A DNA stretch of 64,000 nt from Bradyrhizobium guangxiense. GTDB taxonomy: Bacteria > Pseudomonadota > Alphaproteobacteria > Rhizobiales > Xanthobacteraceae. Position numbers and translations under genes: made by a program. Positions 18,409-27,172 of the stretch are shown one piece after another. Positions within the stretch are counted from its first letter, which is position 1, and each line of letters opens with the position of its first letter. Location: positions 1,208,501-1,272,500 of the forward strand of contig NZ_CP022219.1 of assembly GCF_004114915.1 (NCBI RefSeq), read 5' to 3'. The notes below the pieces were generated by a model, which searched no databases, was not told the DNA's origin, and saw only the letters and a program-made list of their open reading frames with translations.

Positions 18409-18535
18409 CTCAGAGCCTGCAGCATGAGCCGTTTGTCCGGCTCGGTCGGGAGAATTCGCTGCAAACCTTTGACGAACTATGAATTATCCTTAGCTGCAGC
18501 GGCCGCCGTAACCACTTCTGCGTGTTCGAGAGAGA

Positions 18536-18556
18536 GTATCGATAACAAATCGATAC
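18536..18556. promoter_or_regulatory. Inverted repeat upstream of the GGDEF-EAL gene
   Basis: GTATCGAT (18536-18543) and ATCGATAC (18549-18556) form a perfect 8-base dyad with a 5-base spacer, about 130 bases upstream of the start codon at 18408. It has the form of a regulator-binding site; the protein is unknown. Confidence 0.35.
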
Positions 18557-18662
18557 AAATCCGCGATGGCCGAGCAATCTCCGCGGTTAGCTTCGCCGTC
18601 ATTGCCCGCCTGATGTGCAATTGCGCTCCAGGCGGACGATGACAGGTTGCAGGGAAATGCGG

Positions 18663-19028
18663 TCACCGCCCCAGCTGCTTCGGATCGTAATAGAACCGCT
18701 CCTCGACCAGCTTATCGCCCCGCCAGGTCTGCCACGCGATCTCATCCAGCGTGCGCGTGACCCCTTCCGCATTGGTGAAGCTAAAGGTCCAGCGCGTCGC
18801 GACATGGTCACCCTCGATCAGGCTGGGACCGATGCGCAGCGCCTTGACTTCCTTGCTCGCAGCCAGCACGCCGCGCTCCTTCGCCACCAATTTTTCCCGC
18901 CCGACCGTGGGGGCGGTGTTGTTCTCGTAGGTCGCAGCATCGGGCGTATAGAAATGTTCGATCGCGCCGACGAAATCTCCGTCCTCCAGGCGCCTGGCAA
19001 AAGCTTCCACCACCTCACGGCTCGGCAT
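18663..19028 (-). CDS. NTF2-like/SnoaL-like small protein
   Basis: 121 residues with a SnoaL/NTF2-like alpha+beta barrel pattern: MPSREVVEAFARRLEDGDF, a central FYTPDAATYENN, WTFSFTNAEG and the C-terminal EERFYYDPKQLGR. Such proteins are small-molecule isomerases, hydratases or simple binding proteins; no function can be assigned. The ATG at 19028 faces a TetR gene starting at 19128, and the 99 bases between hold a long palindrome, so the TetR protein probably controls this gene. The reading frame remains open far upstream but the NTF2 fold begins at this ATG. Confidence 0.8.
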   Translation of the reverse strand: MPSREVVEAFARRLEDGDFVGAIEHFYTPDAATYENNTAPTVGREKLVAKERGVLAASKEVKALRIGPSLIEGDHVATRWTFSFTNAEGVTRTLDEIAWQTWRGDKLVEERFYYDPKQLGR

Positions 19029-19049
19029 GGTGCACCTCTCGACAAAACC

Positions 19050-19081
19050 GACTGACAGTCGGTAATTACCGACCGGTAGTC
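19050..19081. promoter_or_regulatory. TetR-type operator between divergent genes
   Basis: A perfect 16-base palindrome, GTCGGTAATTACCGAC, occupies 19058-19073. Symmetry extends imperfectly to 32 bases (19050-19081), with outer GACT and AGTC. It lies 22 bases upstream of the NTF2-like gene and 47 bases upstream of the TetR gene. Dyads of this size are typical TetR family operators, so mutual repression of both genes is likely. Confidence 0.7.
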
Positions 19082-19127
19082 GAAAAGTCAACTGGCGGCC
19101 TGCGCACGACTGGATTAGACGAGACCC

Positions 19128-19718
19128 ATGGCGAAACAGGCGGAGCGTCGCGCGGCGACATCGGAGGCGATCCTTACGGCGGCACGCCGCCTGTTCGGAA
19201 CGCGAGGCTTTGCGGCCACCACCATGGACGAGATCGCCGAAGGCGCTTCCGTCGCCAAGGGCGCGGTCTATCATCACTTCAAGACCAAGGAGGCGGTGTT
19301 CGAGGCCGTGTTCGACCAGGTCTCGCGAGACCTCGTCGTGGAGATCGACGGTGCCGCGCGCGCCGAGAAGGACGTGCTCGCCGCGATGGTCGCCGGCACC
19401 CAGCATTACTTTGCCGCGACCGCGAAGGGCCCGACCGGCCAGATCATCCTGCGCGACGGTCCCGCCGTGCTCGGCTGGGAGCGCTGGCGCGAGATCGACG
19501 CGCAGCACTTTGGCGGAAAGCTGCCGCGTGCGTTGTCGGCGGCGATGGAGGCCGGCCTGATCGCGCGGCAACCGGTCGAGCCGCTGGCGCGGCTGCTGCT
19601 CGGCGCGGTCACCGAGGCCGCCGTCGCCTGCGCCGGTCGCGCCGATATCGCAAGAGCGGGCGCGGAATATGCCCGTGCGTTCAAGTCGCTGGTCGAGGCG
19701 CTGCGCCTGCGCCCATGA
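19128..19718 (+). CDS. TetR/AcrR family transcriptional regulator
   Basis: 196 residues. The N-terminal helix-turn-helix is clear (ILTAARRLFGTRGFAATTMDEIAEGASVAKGAVYHHFKTKEAVF, residues about 15-58), with a helical ligand domain after it. It is divergent from the NTF2-like gene with a strong palindrome between, and is followed after 52 bases by a GMC oxidoreductase on the same strand. It probably represses the NTF2-like gene and itself; the inducer is unknown. Confidence 0.88.
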   Translation: MAKQAERRAATSEAILTAARRLFGTRGFAATTMDEIAEGASVAKGAVYHHFKTKEAVFEAVFDQVSRDLVVEIDGAARAEKDVLAAMVAGTQHYFAATAKGPTGQIILRDGPAVLGWERWREIDAQHFGGKLPRALSAAMEAGLIARQPVEPLARLLLGAVTEAAVACAGRADIARAGAEYARAFKSLVEALRLRP

Positions 19719-19770
19719 TTGTGCTAGGTCGATACCGGAAACGCCACCCCAACAAGAAGAACAGTAGCGC

Positions 19771-21396
19771 ATGAACGCAAACTCCGCTCTCACACCGTCC
19801 GATCCCGAATTCGACTACATCATCGTCGGTGCCGGCTCTGCCGGCTGCGTGCTCGCCAATCGGCTGTCGGCGAACGGCAAGCACAGCGTGCTGCTGCTCG
19901 AAGCGGGTCCAAAGGATTCAAACATCTGGATCCATGTGCCGCTCGGCTACGGCAAGCTGTTCAAGGAGAAGTCCGTCAACTGGATGTATCAGACCGAGCC
20001 GGAGCCCGAGCTGAAGGGACGGCAGGTGTTCCAGCCGCGCGGCAAGACGCTGGGCGGCTCGAGCTCGATCAACGGCCTGCTCTATGTCCGCGGCCAGCAC
20101 GAGGATTACGATCGCTGGCGCCAGCTCGGCAACACCGGCTGGGGCTATGACGACGTGCTGCCCTATTTCAAGAAGGCCGAGAATCAGTCGCGCGGTGCGG
20201 ATCAGTATCACGGCACGGATGGTCCGTTGCCGGTCTCCAACATGATCGTGACCGATCCACTGTCGAAAGCCTTCATCGACGCCGCGGTCGAGACCGGTCT
20301 GCCCTACAATCCCGATTTCAACGGCGCCACGCAGGAGGGCGTCGGCCTGTTCCAGACCACGACGCGCAACGGCCGCCGTGCTTCGACGGCGGTTGCCTAT
20401 CTCGGCCCGGCAAAGAGCCGCGGCAATCTCAAGATCGAGACGTCAGCGCTCGGCCACCGCGTGCTGTTCGAGGGCCGCCGCGCCGTCGGCGTCGAATATC
20501 GGCAAGGCGCGCAGCTCCGCCGCGCCCGCGCGCGCAAGGAGATCGTGCTGTCGAGCGGCGCCTACAATTCGCCGCAGCTTCTGCAGCTCTCCGGCGTCGG
20601 TCCCGCCGACCTGTTGCGCAAGCACGGCATCGACGTGGTGCTCGACGCTGCTGGCGTCGGTAACGACCTCCAGGACCACATGCAGGTCCGCATCGTCATG
20701 CGCTGCTCGCAGAAGATCACGCTCAACGACACCGTCAACCATCCGCTCCGCCGCACCATGGCCGGCGCGCGCTATGCGCTGTTCCGGAAAGGCTGGCTGA
20801 CGATCGCGGCCGGCACCGCGGGCGCGTTCTTCAAGACCAGCCCGCGCCTCGCCTCGCCCGACATCCAGGTCCACTTCCTGCCGTTCTCGACCGACAAGAT
20901 GGGCGAGAAGCTGCACGACTTCTCCGGCTTCACGGCGTCGGTGTGCCAGCTCCGTCCCGAGAGCCGCGGTTCCCTGCGCATCCGGAGCGCGGACCCGACC
21001 GTGCCGCCGGAAATCCGGATTAACTACATGTCGACCGAGACCGACCGCGCTACCAATGTCGAAGGCATCAAGATATTGCGCAGGATCCTGAATGCACCGG
21101 CGATGAAGCCGTTTGTGGTCAGCGAGTACGATCCCGGCGCGAAGGTATCCACGGACGCTGAAATCCTGGAATATTGCCGCGAGCGCGGCAGCACCATCTA
21201 CCATCCGACTTCGACCTGTCGTATGGGCAACGACGCGCTCGCGGTGGTCGATCAGCGGCTGAAGGTGAGGGGGCTCGAAGGCATCCGCGTCGTCGACGGC
21301 TCGATCATGCCGGACCTCGTGTCGGGGAACACCAACGCGCCAATCATCATGATCGCCGAAAAGGCCTCGGACATGATATTGCAGGATGCGCGCTAA
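19771..21396 (+). CDS. GMC family FAD-dependent oxidoreductase
   Basis: 541 residues. The N-terminal FAD fold (DYIIVGAGSAGCVLANRLS, residues 15-33), the signature GKTLGGSSSINGLLYVRG near residue 91, a second signature SSGAYNSPQLLQLSGVG near 266, and the C-terminal active-site region HPTSTCRMG followed by DGSIMPDLVSGNTNAPIIMIAEK. These identify the choline dehydrogenase/alcohol dehydrogenase branch of GMC enzymes. The substrate is an alcohol of unknown nature; without a betB or transporter beside it there is no reason to call it BetA. A TetR gene lies 52 bases upstream and hemC begins 26 bases downstream. Confidence 0.9.
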   Translation: MNANSALTPSDPEFDYIIVGAGSAGCVLANRLSANGKHSVLLLEAGPKDSNIWIHVPLGYGKLFKEKSVNWMYQTEPEPELKGRQVFQPRGKTLGGSSSINGLLYVRGQHEDYDRWRQLGNTGWGYDDVLPYFKKAENQSRGADQYHGTDGPLPVSNMIVTDPLSKAFIDAAVETGLPYNPDFNGATQEGVGLFQTTTRNGRRASTAVAYLGPAKSRGNLKIETSALGHRVLFEGRRAVGVEYRQGAQLRRARARKEIVLSSGAYNSPQLLQLSGVGPADLLRKHGIDVVLDAAGVGNDLQDHMQVRIVMRCSQKITLNDTVNHPLRRTMAGARYALFRKGWLTIAAGTAGAFFKTSPRLASPDIQVHFLPFSTDKMGEKLHDFSGFTASVCQLRPESRGSLRIRSADPTVPPEIRINYMSTETDRATNVEGIKILRRILNAPAMKPFVVSEYDPGAKVSTDAEILEYCRERGSTIYHPTSTCRMGNDALAVVDQRLKVRGLEGIRVVDGSIMPDLVSGNTNAPIIMIAEKASDMILQDAR

Positions 21397-21422
21397 TCCG
21401 CGCACGTCGAAAGGACAACAGC

Positions 21423-22403
21423 TTGGCTACGCGACTGAAGATCGGCACCCGCAAGAGCGCGATGGCGCTGGCACAGACGGAAGAGATCGCGCGCCGCCTG
21501 ACCGCCGCCATCCCCGGTCTCGACGTCGAGATCGTCAAGTTCGACACCACGGGTGACACCGACCAGGTCAGCAAGCTGTTGCCCCATGGCGGCAAGGGCG
21601 GCGCTTTCGTGGCGCAGATCCGCGCCGCCGTGCTTGCGGGCGAGTTGCAGGCGGCGATGCACTCGCTGAAGGACATGCCCGGCAATGAGGACACGCCGGG
21701 CCTCGTCATCGGCGCCACGCTGTCGCGCGATCCACCGGGGGATGCGCTGGTACTGCGCGACGGCGTGACATTGCAGGCGCTGCGCCAGTCCGGCGGCAAG
21801 GGGTTCAAGATCGGCACTAACGCGGTGCGCCGTGCCGCCTATGCGCGGCGGCTGTTTCCCGACGTCGAGGTGATCCACTTCCGCGGCGCGGCCGACACGC
21901 GCGTGCGAAAGCTCGACAATCGCGAGAAGCAGCGCCTGCCGGAGGGCGGCGCCGTCGGCCCGGCCGATGCACTAATCATGGCGCGGTCGGGTCTCGACCG
22001 CGTCGGTCTTGCGAGCCGCATCGCCTATGAATTCACCGCGGCCGAGATGCTCCCGGCCGCGGGGCAGGGCATCGTCGCGGTCGAATGCGCGGCGCAGGAC
22101 TGGCAAACGCGGCAAATCCTGTCATCGATCGACGATCCCGCCGCGCATGCCTCGGCGGATGCCGAGCGCGAGGTCTTGTGGGTGCTGAACGGCCACTGCA
22201 ATTCGCCGGTGGCGGGCTTCTCGACCATCAGCGGCGATCAGATGTCGCTTACCGCATCCGTGCTCGATCTTTCCGGCAACACCATCATCGAAGCTTCGCG
22301 CGAAGGCGCCGCCGATCGCCCTCGCGAACTCGGCCGGGCGGTGGGCCTGGATCTGCTGATGAAGGGCGCCGCCGAGATCATCGAGCGCAGCCGGCCGCGC
22401 TGA
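21423..22403 (+). CDS. hemC: Hydroxymethylbilane synthase, divergent form
   Basis: Joins four porphobilinogens into hydroxymethylbilane in tetrapyrrole synthesis. The start is TTG at 21423, preceded by AAAGGA. Of 326 residues, the catalytic features are kept: IGTRKSA near residue 7, HSLKDMP with K83 and D84, R154 and R160 in FRGAADTRV, and the cofactor-carrying cysteine C259 in NGHCNSP. It departs from the norm in having RGAADTRV for the usual RGNVxTRL, GGKGGAF for GGKGLF, and about a dozen extra residues after KLDN (around 167-180). It may be a second, specialised HemC. It is convergent with hemE. Alternatively a lineage-specific main enzyme. Confidence 0.82.
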   Translation: MATRLKIGTRKSAMALAQTEEIARRLTAAIPGLDVEIVKFDTTGDTDQVSKLLPHGGKGGAFVAQIRAAVLAGELQAAMHSLKDMPGNEDTPGLVIGATLSRDPPGDALVLRDGVTLQALRQSGGKGFKIGTNAVRRAAYARRLFPDVEVIHFRGAADTRVRKLDNREKQRLPEGGAVGPADALIMARSGLDRVGLASRIAYEFTAAEMLPAAGQGIVAVECAAQDWQTRQILSSIDDPAAHASADAEREVLWVLNGHCNSPVAGFSTISGDQMSLTASVLDLSGNTIIEASREGAADRPRELGRAVGLDLLMKGAAEIIERSRPR

Positions 22404-22559
22404 GGCTTGTTGCGGATGCCGCGCCTGTTTTGCCCGACGCTTCAATTGCGCCTCTGAGCCGTGTCATGCCGGCCCAGTCTTTTCAATGACTTGTCTACTG
22501 TGCATGGGGTTGTTTTCGCGTTTTCTGTTTCCGCCCCTTTTCCCGGGGGGCGGGACGAA

Positions 22560-23594
22560 TTAACCCCGCACCCGCTTGATCATCCGTTCGACATGGGCGA
22601 TCGGCGTCTCCGGCTGGATGCCGTGGCCGAGGTTGAAGATCAGCCGCCCTTGCGCAAAATTGGCCAGCACGTTGTCGACCGCGCGGTCGAGCGCGGCGCC
22701 CCCCGTGATCAAGACCAGCGGATCGAGATTGCCCTGCACGGCGACCTTGCTCTGCACGCGCTCGCGGATGAAGGCCGGCTCCGCGGTCCAGTCGATGCTG
22801 ACCGCATTGACGCCGGTCGCCTCGACATAGCCCGGCAGCAGCGCGCCGGCGCCGCGCGGAAAGCCGATGATCTTGGCATCCGGCACCTTGGCCCGCACGC
22901 CCTCGACGATGCGCCGCGTCGGCTCGACCGACCAGCGCGAAAATTCGGCCGGCGGCAGCACGCCGGCCCAGGTGTCGAAGATCTGCAGGGCGTTGGCGCC
23001 GGCTTCGAGCTGCGCCAGCAGATATTGAATGGAATTCTCGACCAGCACGTCGATGATCTCCGCGAACGCCTCCGGATGGCGGTAGGCCAGCATCCGTGCC
23101 GGCGCCTGGTCGGGCGTGCCCTGGCCGGCGACCATGTAGGTCGCGACCGTCCATGGCGCCCCGCAGAAGCCGATCAGCGCGATCTTCGGATCCAGCGCGC
23201 CGCGCACGCGCCTGAGCGCCTCGAACACCGGCTCGAGCTTGCCGAAATCGGCGTGCCGCGCCAGCGTCGCGACCTTGGCGGGATCGTCCAGCGGATCCAG
23301 CCGCGGGCCTTCGCCGACCTCGAACCGCACCGAGCGCCCGAGCGCGTGCGGGATCACCAGAATGTCCGAGAAGATGATCGCGGCGTCGAAGCCGAACCTG
23401 CGGATCGGCTGCAGCGTCACCTCGGCCGCAAGCTCCGGGTTGAAGCAGAGATCGAGGAAGCCGCCGGCCTTGGCGCGCCCCTCGCGATATTCTGGCAAAT
23501 AGCGGCCGGCCTGCCGCATCATCCACATGGGCGGGATGCTCTGGCGCTGGCCGGAAAGCACGTCGATGAAGGGCATTTTTGCAGATTGGGGCAC
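22560..23594 (-). CDS. hemE: Uroporphyrinogen decarboxylase
   Basis: Removes the four acetate carboxyls of uroporphyrinogen III to give coproporphyrinogen III. All family marks are present in 344 residues: [14 protein letters not shown] near residue 24, FSDILVIP with the catalytic Asp, [16 protein letters not shown], and GHGIQPETP near the end. The GTG at 23594 has AGGA at the right distance; an ATG six codons later (MPFIDV) lacks one. Cytosolic dimeric enzyme. It faces hemC tail to tail across 156 bases, so both haem genes sit together but are not co-transcribed. Confidence 0.95.
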   Translation of the reverse strand: MPQSAKMPFIDVLSGQRQSIPPMWMMRQAGRYLPEYREGRAKAGGFLDLCFNPELAAEVTLQPIRRFGFDAAIIFSDILVIPHALGRSVRFEVGEGPRLDPLDDPAKVATLARHADFGKLEPVFEALRRVRGALDPKIALIGFCGAPWTVATYMVAGQGTPDQAPARMLAYRHPEAFAEIIDVLVENSIQYLLAQLEAGANALQIFDTWAGVLPPAEFSRWSVEPTRRIVEGVRAKVPDAKIIGFPRGAGALLPGYVEATGVNAVSIDWTAEPAFIRERVQSKVAVQGNLDPLVLITGGAALDRAVDNVLANFAQGRLIFNLGHGIQPETPIAHVERMIKRVRG

Positions 23595-23625
23595 GAACGG
23601 TCCTGAACAGGGTTATCGCTCCTGA

Positions 23626-23916
<291 letters not shown>

Positions 23917-24088
23917 CGGAACGCGGCGCGGATTCCGATCGCCTTGCTAACACCTTGTTAGCGATGCGCTGATCGCGGCGTCCGTAGGACTACTGGAAAA
24001 CCGAGAGATCGCTCCCTATTCGGGTAGCGATTTCAGAGTTCACTAATAGAAGCGGCAGAGGTTCCGAGACATCGGAGAACTCTGCCGC

Positions 24089-25993
24089 ATGAGCGCTGCT
24101 ACCCAACGAGCCGGATGGAGCCGCCTGCCGCTGCGCGCGGCGGCGTTCGTCGTGCTGACCTGTGCGACCATTCTCGGCGTCAGCGGCTGGCGCGAATGGG
24201 CCGCGCGCGACGCGGTGCTCCGAGGTGCCGAGACCGAGATGGCGAATGTCGCCCGCTTGCTGACGCAGCATGCCGAGGACAGCCTCGATCTCCTGGATTC
24301 CGGCGTCGTCGGCGTCGTCAGCCGGCTCGAAATGGATGGCACCGGCCCCACCACCGTCGCCAAGCTCGGCAACGTCATGGAGGCGCGCAGGAAGGCCGTC
24401 CCGCGCATCCACAGCTTCGCCATCATCGACGACCAGGGCAACTGGCTGACCTCGCCCGGCACGATCGGCTCGACGCTCAGCGACGATGCGTTCTTCCGCT
24501 ATCATCAGCTCTCCCCGAAACGGGAGGCCCATGTCGGCCGTCCCGTGAAGAGCCTCCTCGAGGGCGAATGGGTGGTTACCCTGTCGCGCCGCTTCAACAA
24601 GCCGGACGGCAGCTTCGGGGGCGTCGTGCTCGCCACCATCAGCTCCAATTATCTCGCGCACTTCTACGAGCAGTTCGAGATCGGCCGCAACAGCTCCGCG
24701 GCGCTGGTCCATGGCGACGGCTTGATCATCGCGCGCAATCCCAGCAACGACAAGTTTGTCGGCCGCAGCGTCGCCGATGGCCCGCTGTTCCGCGACGCCG
24801 GCCTGCAACGGCCGAGCGGCGCCTATCATTTCAAGTCGCCGTTGGACGGCGCCGAGCGGGTCAGCTTCTTCAAGCGCTCTGGCCGCTATCCGCTGGTTCT
24901 GCTCGCCACGCTGGACAAGGAGGAGCTGCTCGCGCCCTGGCGCGGCGCGGCCATCTCCCGCATGCTCTATGTCGCCGCGCTGGTGATGCTGATCGCGGTC
25001 ATCGGCGCCGTGCTGGTGCGGCAGTTGCAGCGTGGCCAGCTCATGGCTGCGGCCCTGATCGAGAAGGAGGCGCATTTCCGCCTGCTCGCCGAAGGCTCCA
25101 GCGACATGGTGACCCGCATCGGGCTCGACGAGCGGCTGCGCTATGTCTCACCTTCCTCCATGCGCGTCGTCGGCTGGCGAGCCAACCAATTGATCGGCAC
25201 GCCGGCGCTGGCAGGCATCAATCCGGAGGATCTGCCGGAGGTCCAGGCGATCGTCGACGCCATGAAGCGCGGCGAGCGCGACGAGGCGCGCCTCACCTAC
25301 CGCAACTCGCACCGCCAGCACGGCGAAGTCTGGCTGGAATCGACCATGCGGGTGACGCGCAAGGACAATGGCCGCGTCGACGGCGTCGTTGCGATCTCGC
25401 GCGACATCACCGAGCACAAGAAGCTGGAAACCAGGCTCGAGACGCTTGCGATCGAGGATAGCCTCACCGGCCTTGCCAACCGCCGTCGCTTTGACGAGCG
25501 GCTCAAGGAAGAATGGGCGCGGGCCTATCGCGACCGCTCCAGCCTCGCTTTGCTGATGATCGATGTCGATCACTTCAAGGCCTATAACGACGAATACGGC
25601 CATCCCGCCGGCGATGCCTGCCTGCGCCTTGTGGCAAAGATCATCGCGGCCGAGACGCAGCGCGCCGGCGATCTGGCAGCGCGCTATGGCGGCGAGGAAT
25701 TCGCCATGCTGCTGCCGAACACCGACGCCACCGGCTGTGCCCTGGTCGGCGAGCGGATTCGCGCCGCCATTCACGCGGCGGGCCTCGTTCACAGCAGCAA
25801 TCTGGCATCCGGGTGCGTCACCGTCTCGGTGGGCGGTGCGACCTGCCGGCCGGCGCTGGAGCGCACGGCCGGGGTGACCTCGCTGGTCGAAGCTGCCGAC
25901 CGCGCGCTCTACGCCGCCAAGGACGCGGGCCGCGACCGCCTGACGATGTCCGGCGAGGTCATGAACCTGTTGCCCAAGGCGTCCGGCCAGTAG
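24089..25993 (+). CDS. dCACHE-PAS-GGDEF diguanylate cyclase sensor
   Basis: 634 residues. A helix at about 15-33, a periplasmic dCACHE-type domain (about 50-285), a second helix at 292-310, a PAS domain (about 325-440, ending RDITEHKKLE) and a GGDEF domain (about 455-620). The active site is RYGGEEF with GGEEF at 534-538, and the product-inhibition site RAGD is at 525-528, exactly five residues before. It should make c-di-GMP in response to an extracytoplasmic small molecule, with feedback control. A hairpin-like sequence lies at 24006-24031 in the leader. The GGDEF-EAL gene 6 kb away may oppose it. Confidence 0.9.
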   Translation: MSAATQRAGWSRLPLRAAAFVVLTCATILGVSGWREWAARDAVLRGAETEMANVARLLTQHAEDSLDLLDSGVVGVVSRLEMDGTGPTTVAKLGNVMEARRKAVPRIHSFAIIDDQGNWLTSPGTIGSTLSDDAFFRYHQLSPKREAHVGRPVKSLLEGEWVVTLSRRFNKPDGSFGGVVLATISSNYLAHFYEQFEIGRNSSAALVHGDGLIIARNPSNDKFVGRSVADGPLFRDAGLQRPSGAYHFKSPLDGAERVSFFKRSGRYPLVLLATLDKEELLAPWRGAAISRMLYVAALVMLIAVIGAVLVRQLQRGQLMAAALIEKEAHFRLLAEGSSDMVTRIGLDERLRYVSPSSMRVVGWRANQLIGTPALAGINPEDLPEVQAIVDAMKRGERDEARLTYRNSHRQHGEVWLESTMRVTRKDNGRVDGVVAISRDITEHKKLETRLETLAIEDSLTGLANRRRFDERLKEEWARAYRDRSSLALLMIDVDHFKAYNDEYGHPAGDACLRLVAKIIAAETQRAGDLAARYGGEEFAMLLPNTDATGCALVGERIRAAIHAAGLVHSSNLASGCVTVSVGGATCRPALERTAGVTSLVEAADRALYAAKDAGRDRLTMSGEVMNLLPKASGQ

Positions 25994-25999
25994 GATTGC

Positions 26000-26218
26000 T
26001 CAGTAGTGCGGTGGAGGTTCGTTGGCGGGACCAGGCGCATTGGCCTCGGCCTCCCGCAGCCGCTCGCCGAGTTCTGCGATTTTCCGCGTCAGTAGATCGA
26101 TCTGCTTCCACTGCGCGGTGATGGTCTGGTTCAGCGTCTCGATCGTGTCGTCCTGATAGGCGAGCCGCGTCTCCAGCGTGTCGATGCGCTCGCCCAGACT
26201 CTTGATCTCATTCGTCAC
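26000..26218 (-). CDS. slyX: SlyX family protein
   Basis: 72 residues from a GTG start at 26218. Residues 1-60 form a coiled coil (IKSLGERIDTLETRLAYQ, IETLNQTITAQWKQIDLL), with a proline-rich tail (GPANEPPPHY), the standard SlyX layout. The biochemical role of SlyX is unknown. The gene overlaps the end of trhO by 11 bases and is thus co-translated with it. Confidence 0.85.
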   Translation of the reverse strand: MTNEIKSLGERIDTLETRLAYQDDTIETLNQTITAQWKQIDLLTRKIAELGERLREAEANAPGPANEPPPHY

Positions 26219-26975
26219 GCGTCACGTCCTTGTTCCGCTCGCGCAAACCGTGGCCGAGCGCGACGCGCTCGTCGAACACGAAGCATTCGCCGCGCCAGCG
26301 ACTCTGCGCCTCCGGCACCTCTTCCAGATATCTAAGGATGCCGCCCTTGAGGTGATAGACCTCGGCAAAGCCGCGCGCGAGCAGATGCGCGCTCGCCTTC
26401 TCGCAGCGGATGCCGCCGGTGCAGAACATCGCGATCCTGCGGTGCTTGGCGGGATCGAGCTCGATTGCGGCAAAATCCTTGAACTGGCCAAAGCTCCTGA
26501 TCCCGGGATCGACCGCGCCTTCGAACGTTCCCATTGCCACCTCGAAGGCGTTGCGGGTGTCGAGCAACAGCGTATCTGGTGCCGAGATCAGCGCGTTCCA
26601 TTCGCTGGCATCGACATAGGTGCCGACCTGGCGGGTTGGATCGGCCGCCGCATCGCCCAGCGTGACGATTTCCTTCTTCAGCCGCACCTTGAGCCGTCCG
26701 AACGGCATCGCCTCGGCAGTGGAGAATTTCAATTCGAGATTGTTCAGCCTGCCGCCGAACACCTCGCCATGCGCCAGCTCACGGGCAAGGGCGTCGATCG
26801 CTGCCGGCGCTCCGGCGAGCGTGCCGTTGATGCCCTCCTGCGCCAGCAGCACGCTGCCCTTCAGCTCGAGGCCGGCGCAGAACGAGCGCAGCGGCGCGCG
26901 CAGCTCGCGGTAATCCGGGAGGGCGGCAAATTGGTAGAAGGCGGCGACCTTGGTGGGCGAATTCGGATCAGACAT
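26208..26975 (-). CDS. trhO: tRNA uridine-34 hydroxylase, rhodanese type
   Basis: 255 residues of the YceA/TrhO family, which hydroxylates U34 of certain tRNAs as the first step to 5-methoxy- or 5-carboxymethoxyuridine. The N-terminal domain has LAQEGINGTLAG, the central rhodanese domain has LLDTRNAFEVAMGTF, and the active cysteine is in MFCTGGIRCEKASA. It ends with the conserved CFVFDERVALGHGL segment. Cytosolic. Two-gene operon with slyX. Confidence 0.92.
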   Translation of the reverse strand: MSDPNSPTKVAAFYQFAALPDYRELRAPLRSFCAGLELKGSVLLAQEGINGTLAGAPAAIDALARELAHGEVFGGRLNNLELKFSTAEAMPFGRLKVRLKKEIVTLGDAAADPTRQVGTYVDASEWNALISAPDTLLLDTRNAFEVAMGTFEGAVDPGIRSFGQFKDFAAIELDPAKHRRIAMFCTGGIRCEKASAHLLARGFAEVYHLKGGILRYLEEVPEAQSRWRGECFVFDERVALGHGLRERNKDVTRDE

Positions 26976-27172
26976 GGCGGCTCGTTTAGCAGGCGACTGC
27001 CGCTCAGAAAACCCGCATGGCCGCGGGTCTCGAAAGGTCTATACGCTCAGCGGATGGCAGCCATTTCTTGGTATGCCAGCATTGCCCCGGCGGGCGGGAA
27101 TGTGCCATGTAGACCGGGTTTTTTCCGAGATGGCGCGCCACCCGCGCCCACGGCCAAGAGAGCAAAGATTCG

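Noticed and set aside
21423..22403. hemC as a decayed pseudogene
   Set aside because: The frame is intact, catalytic residues and the cofactor cysteine are kept, and the changes look like divergence, not decay.
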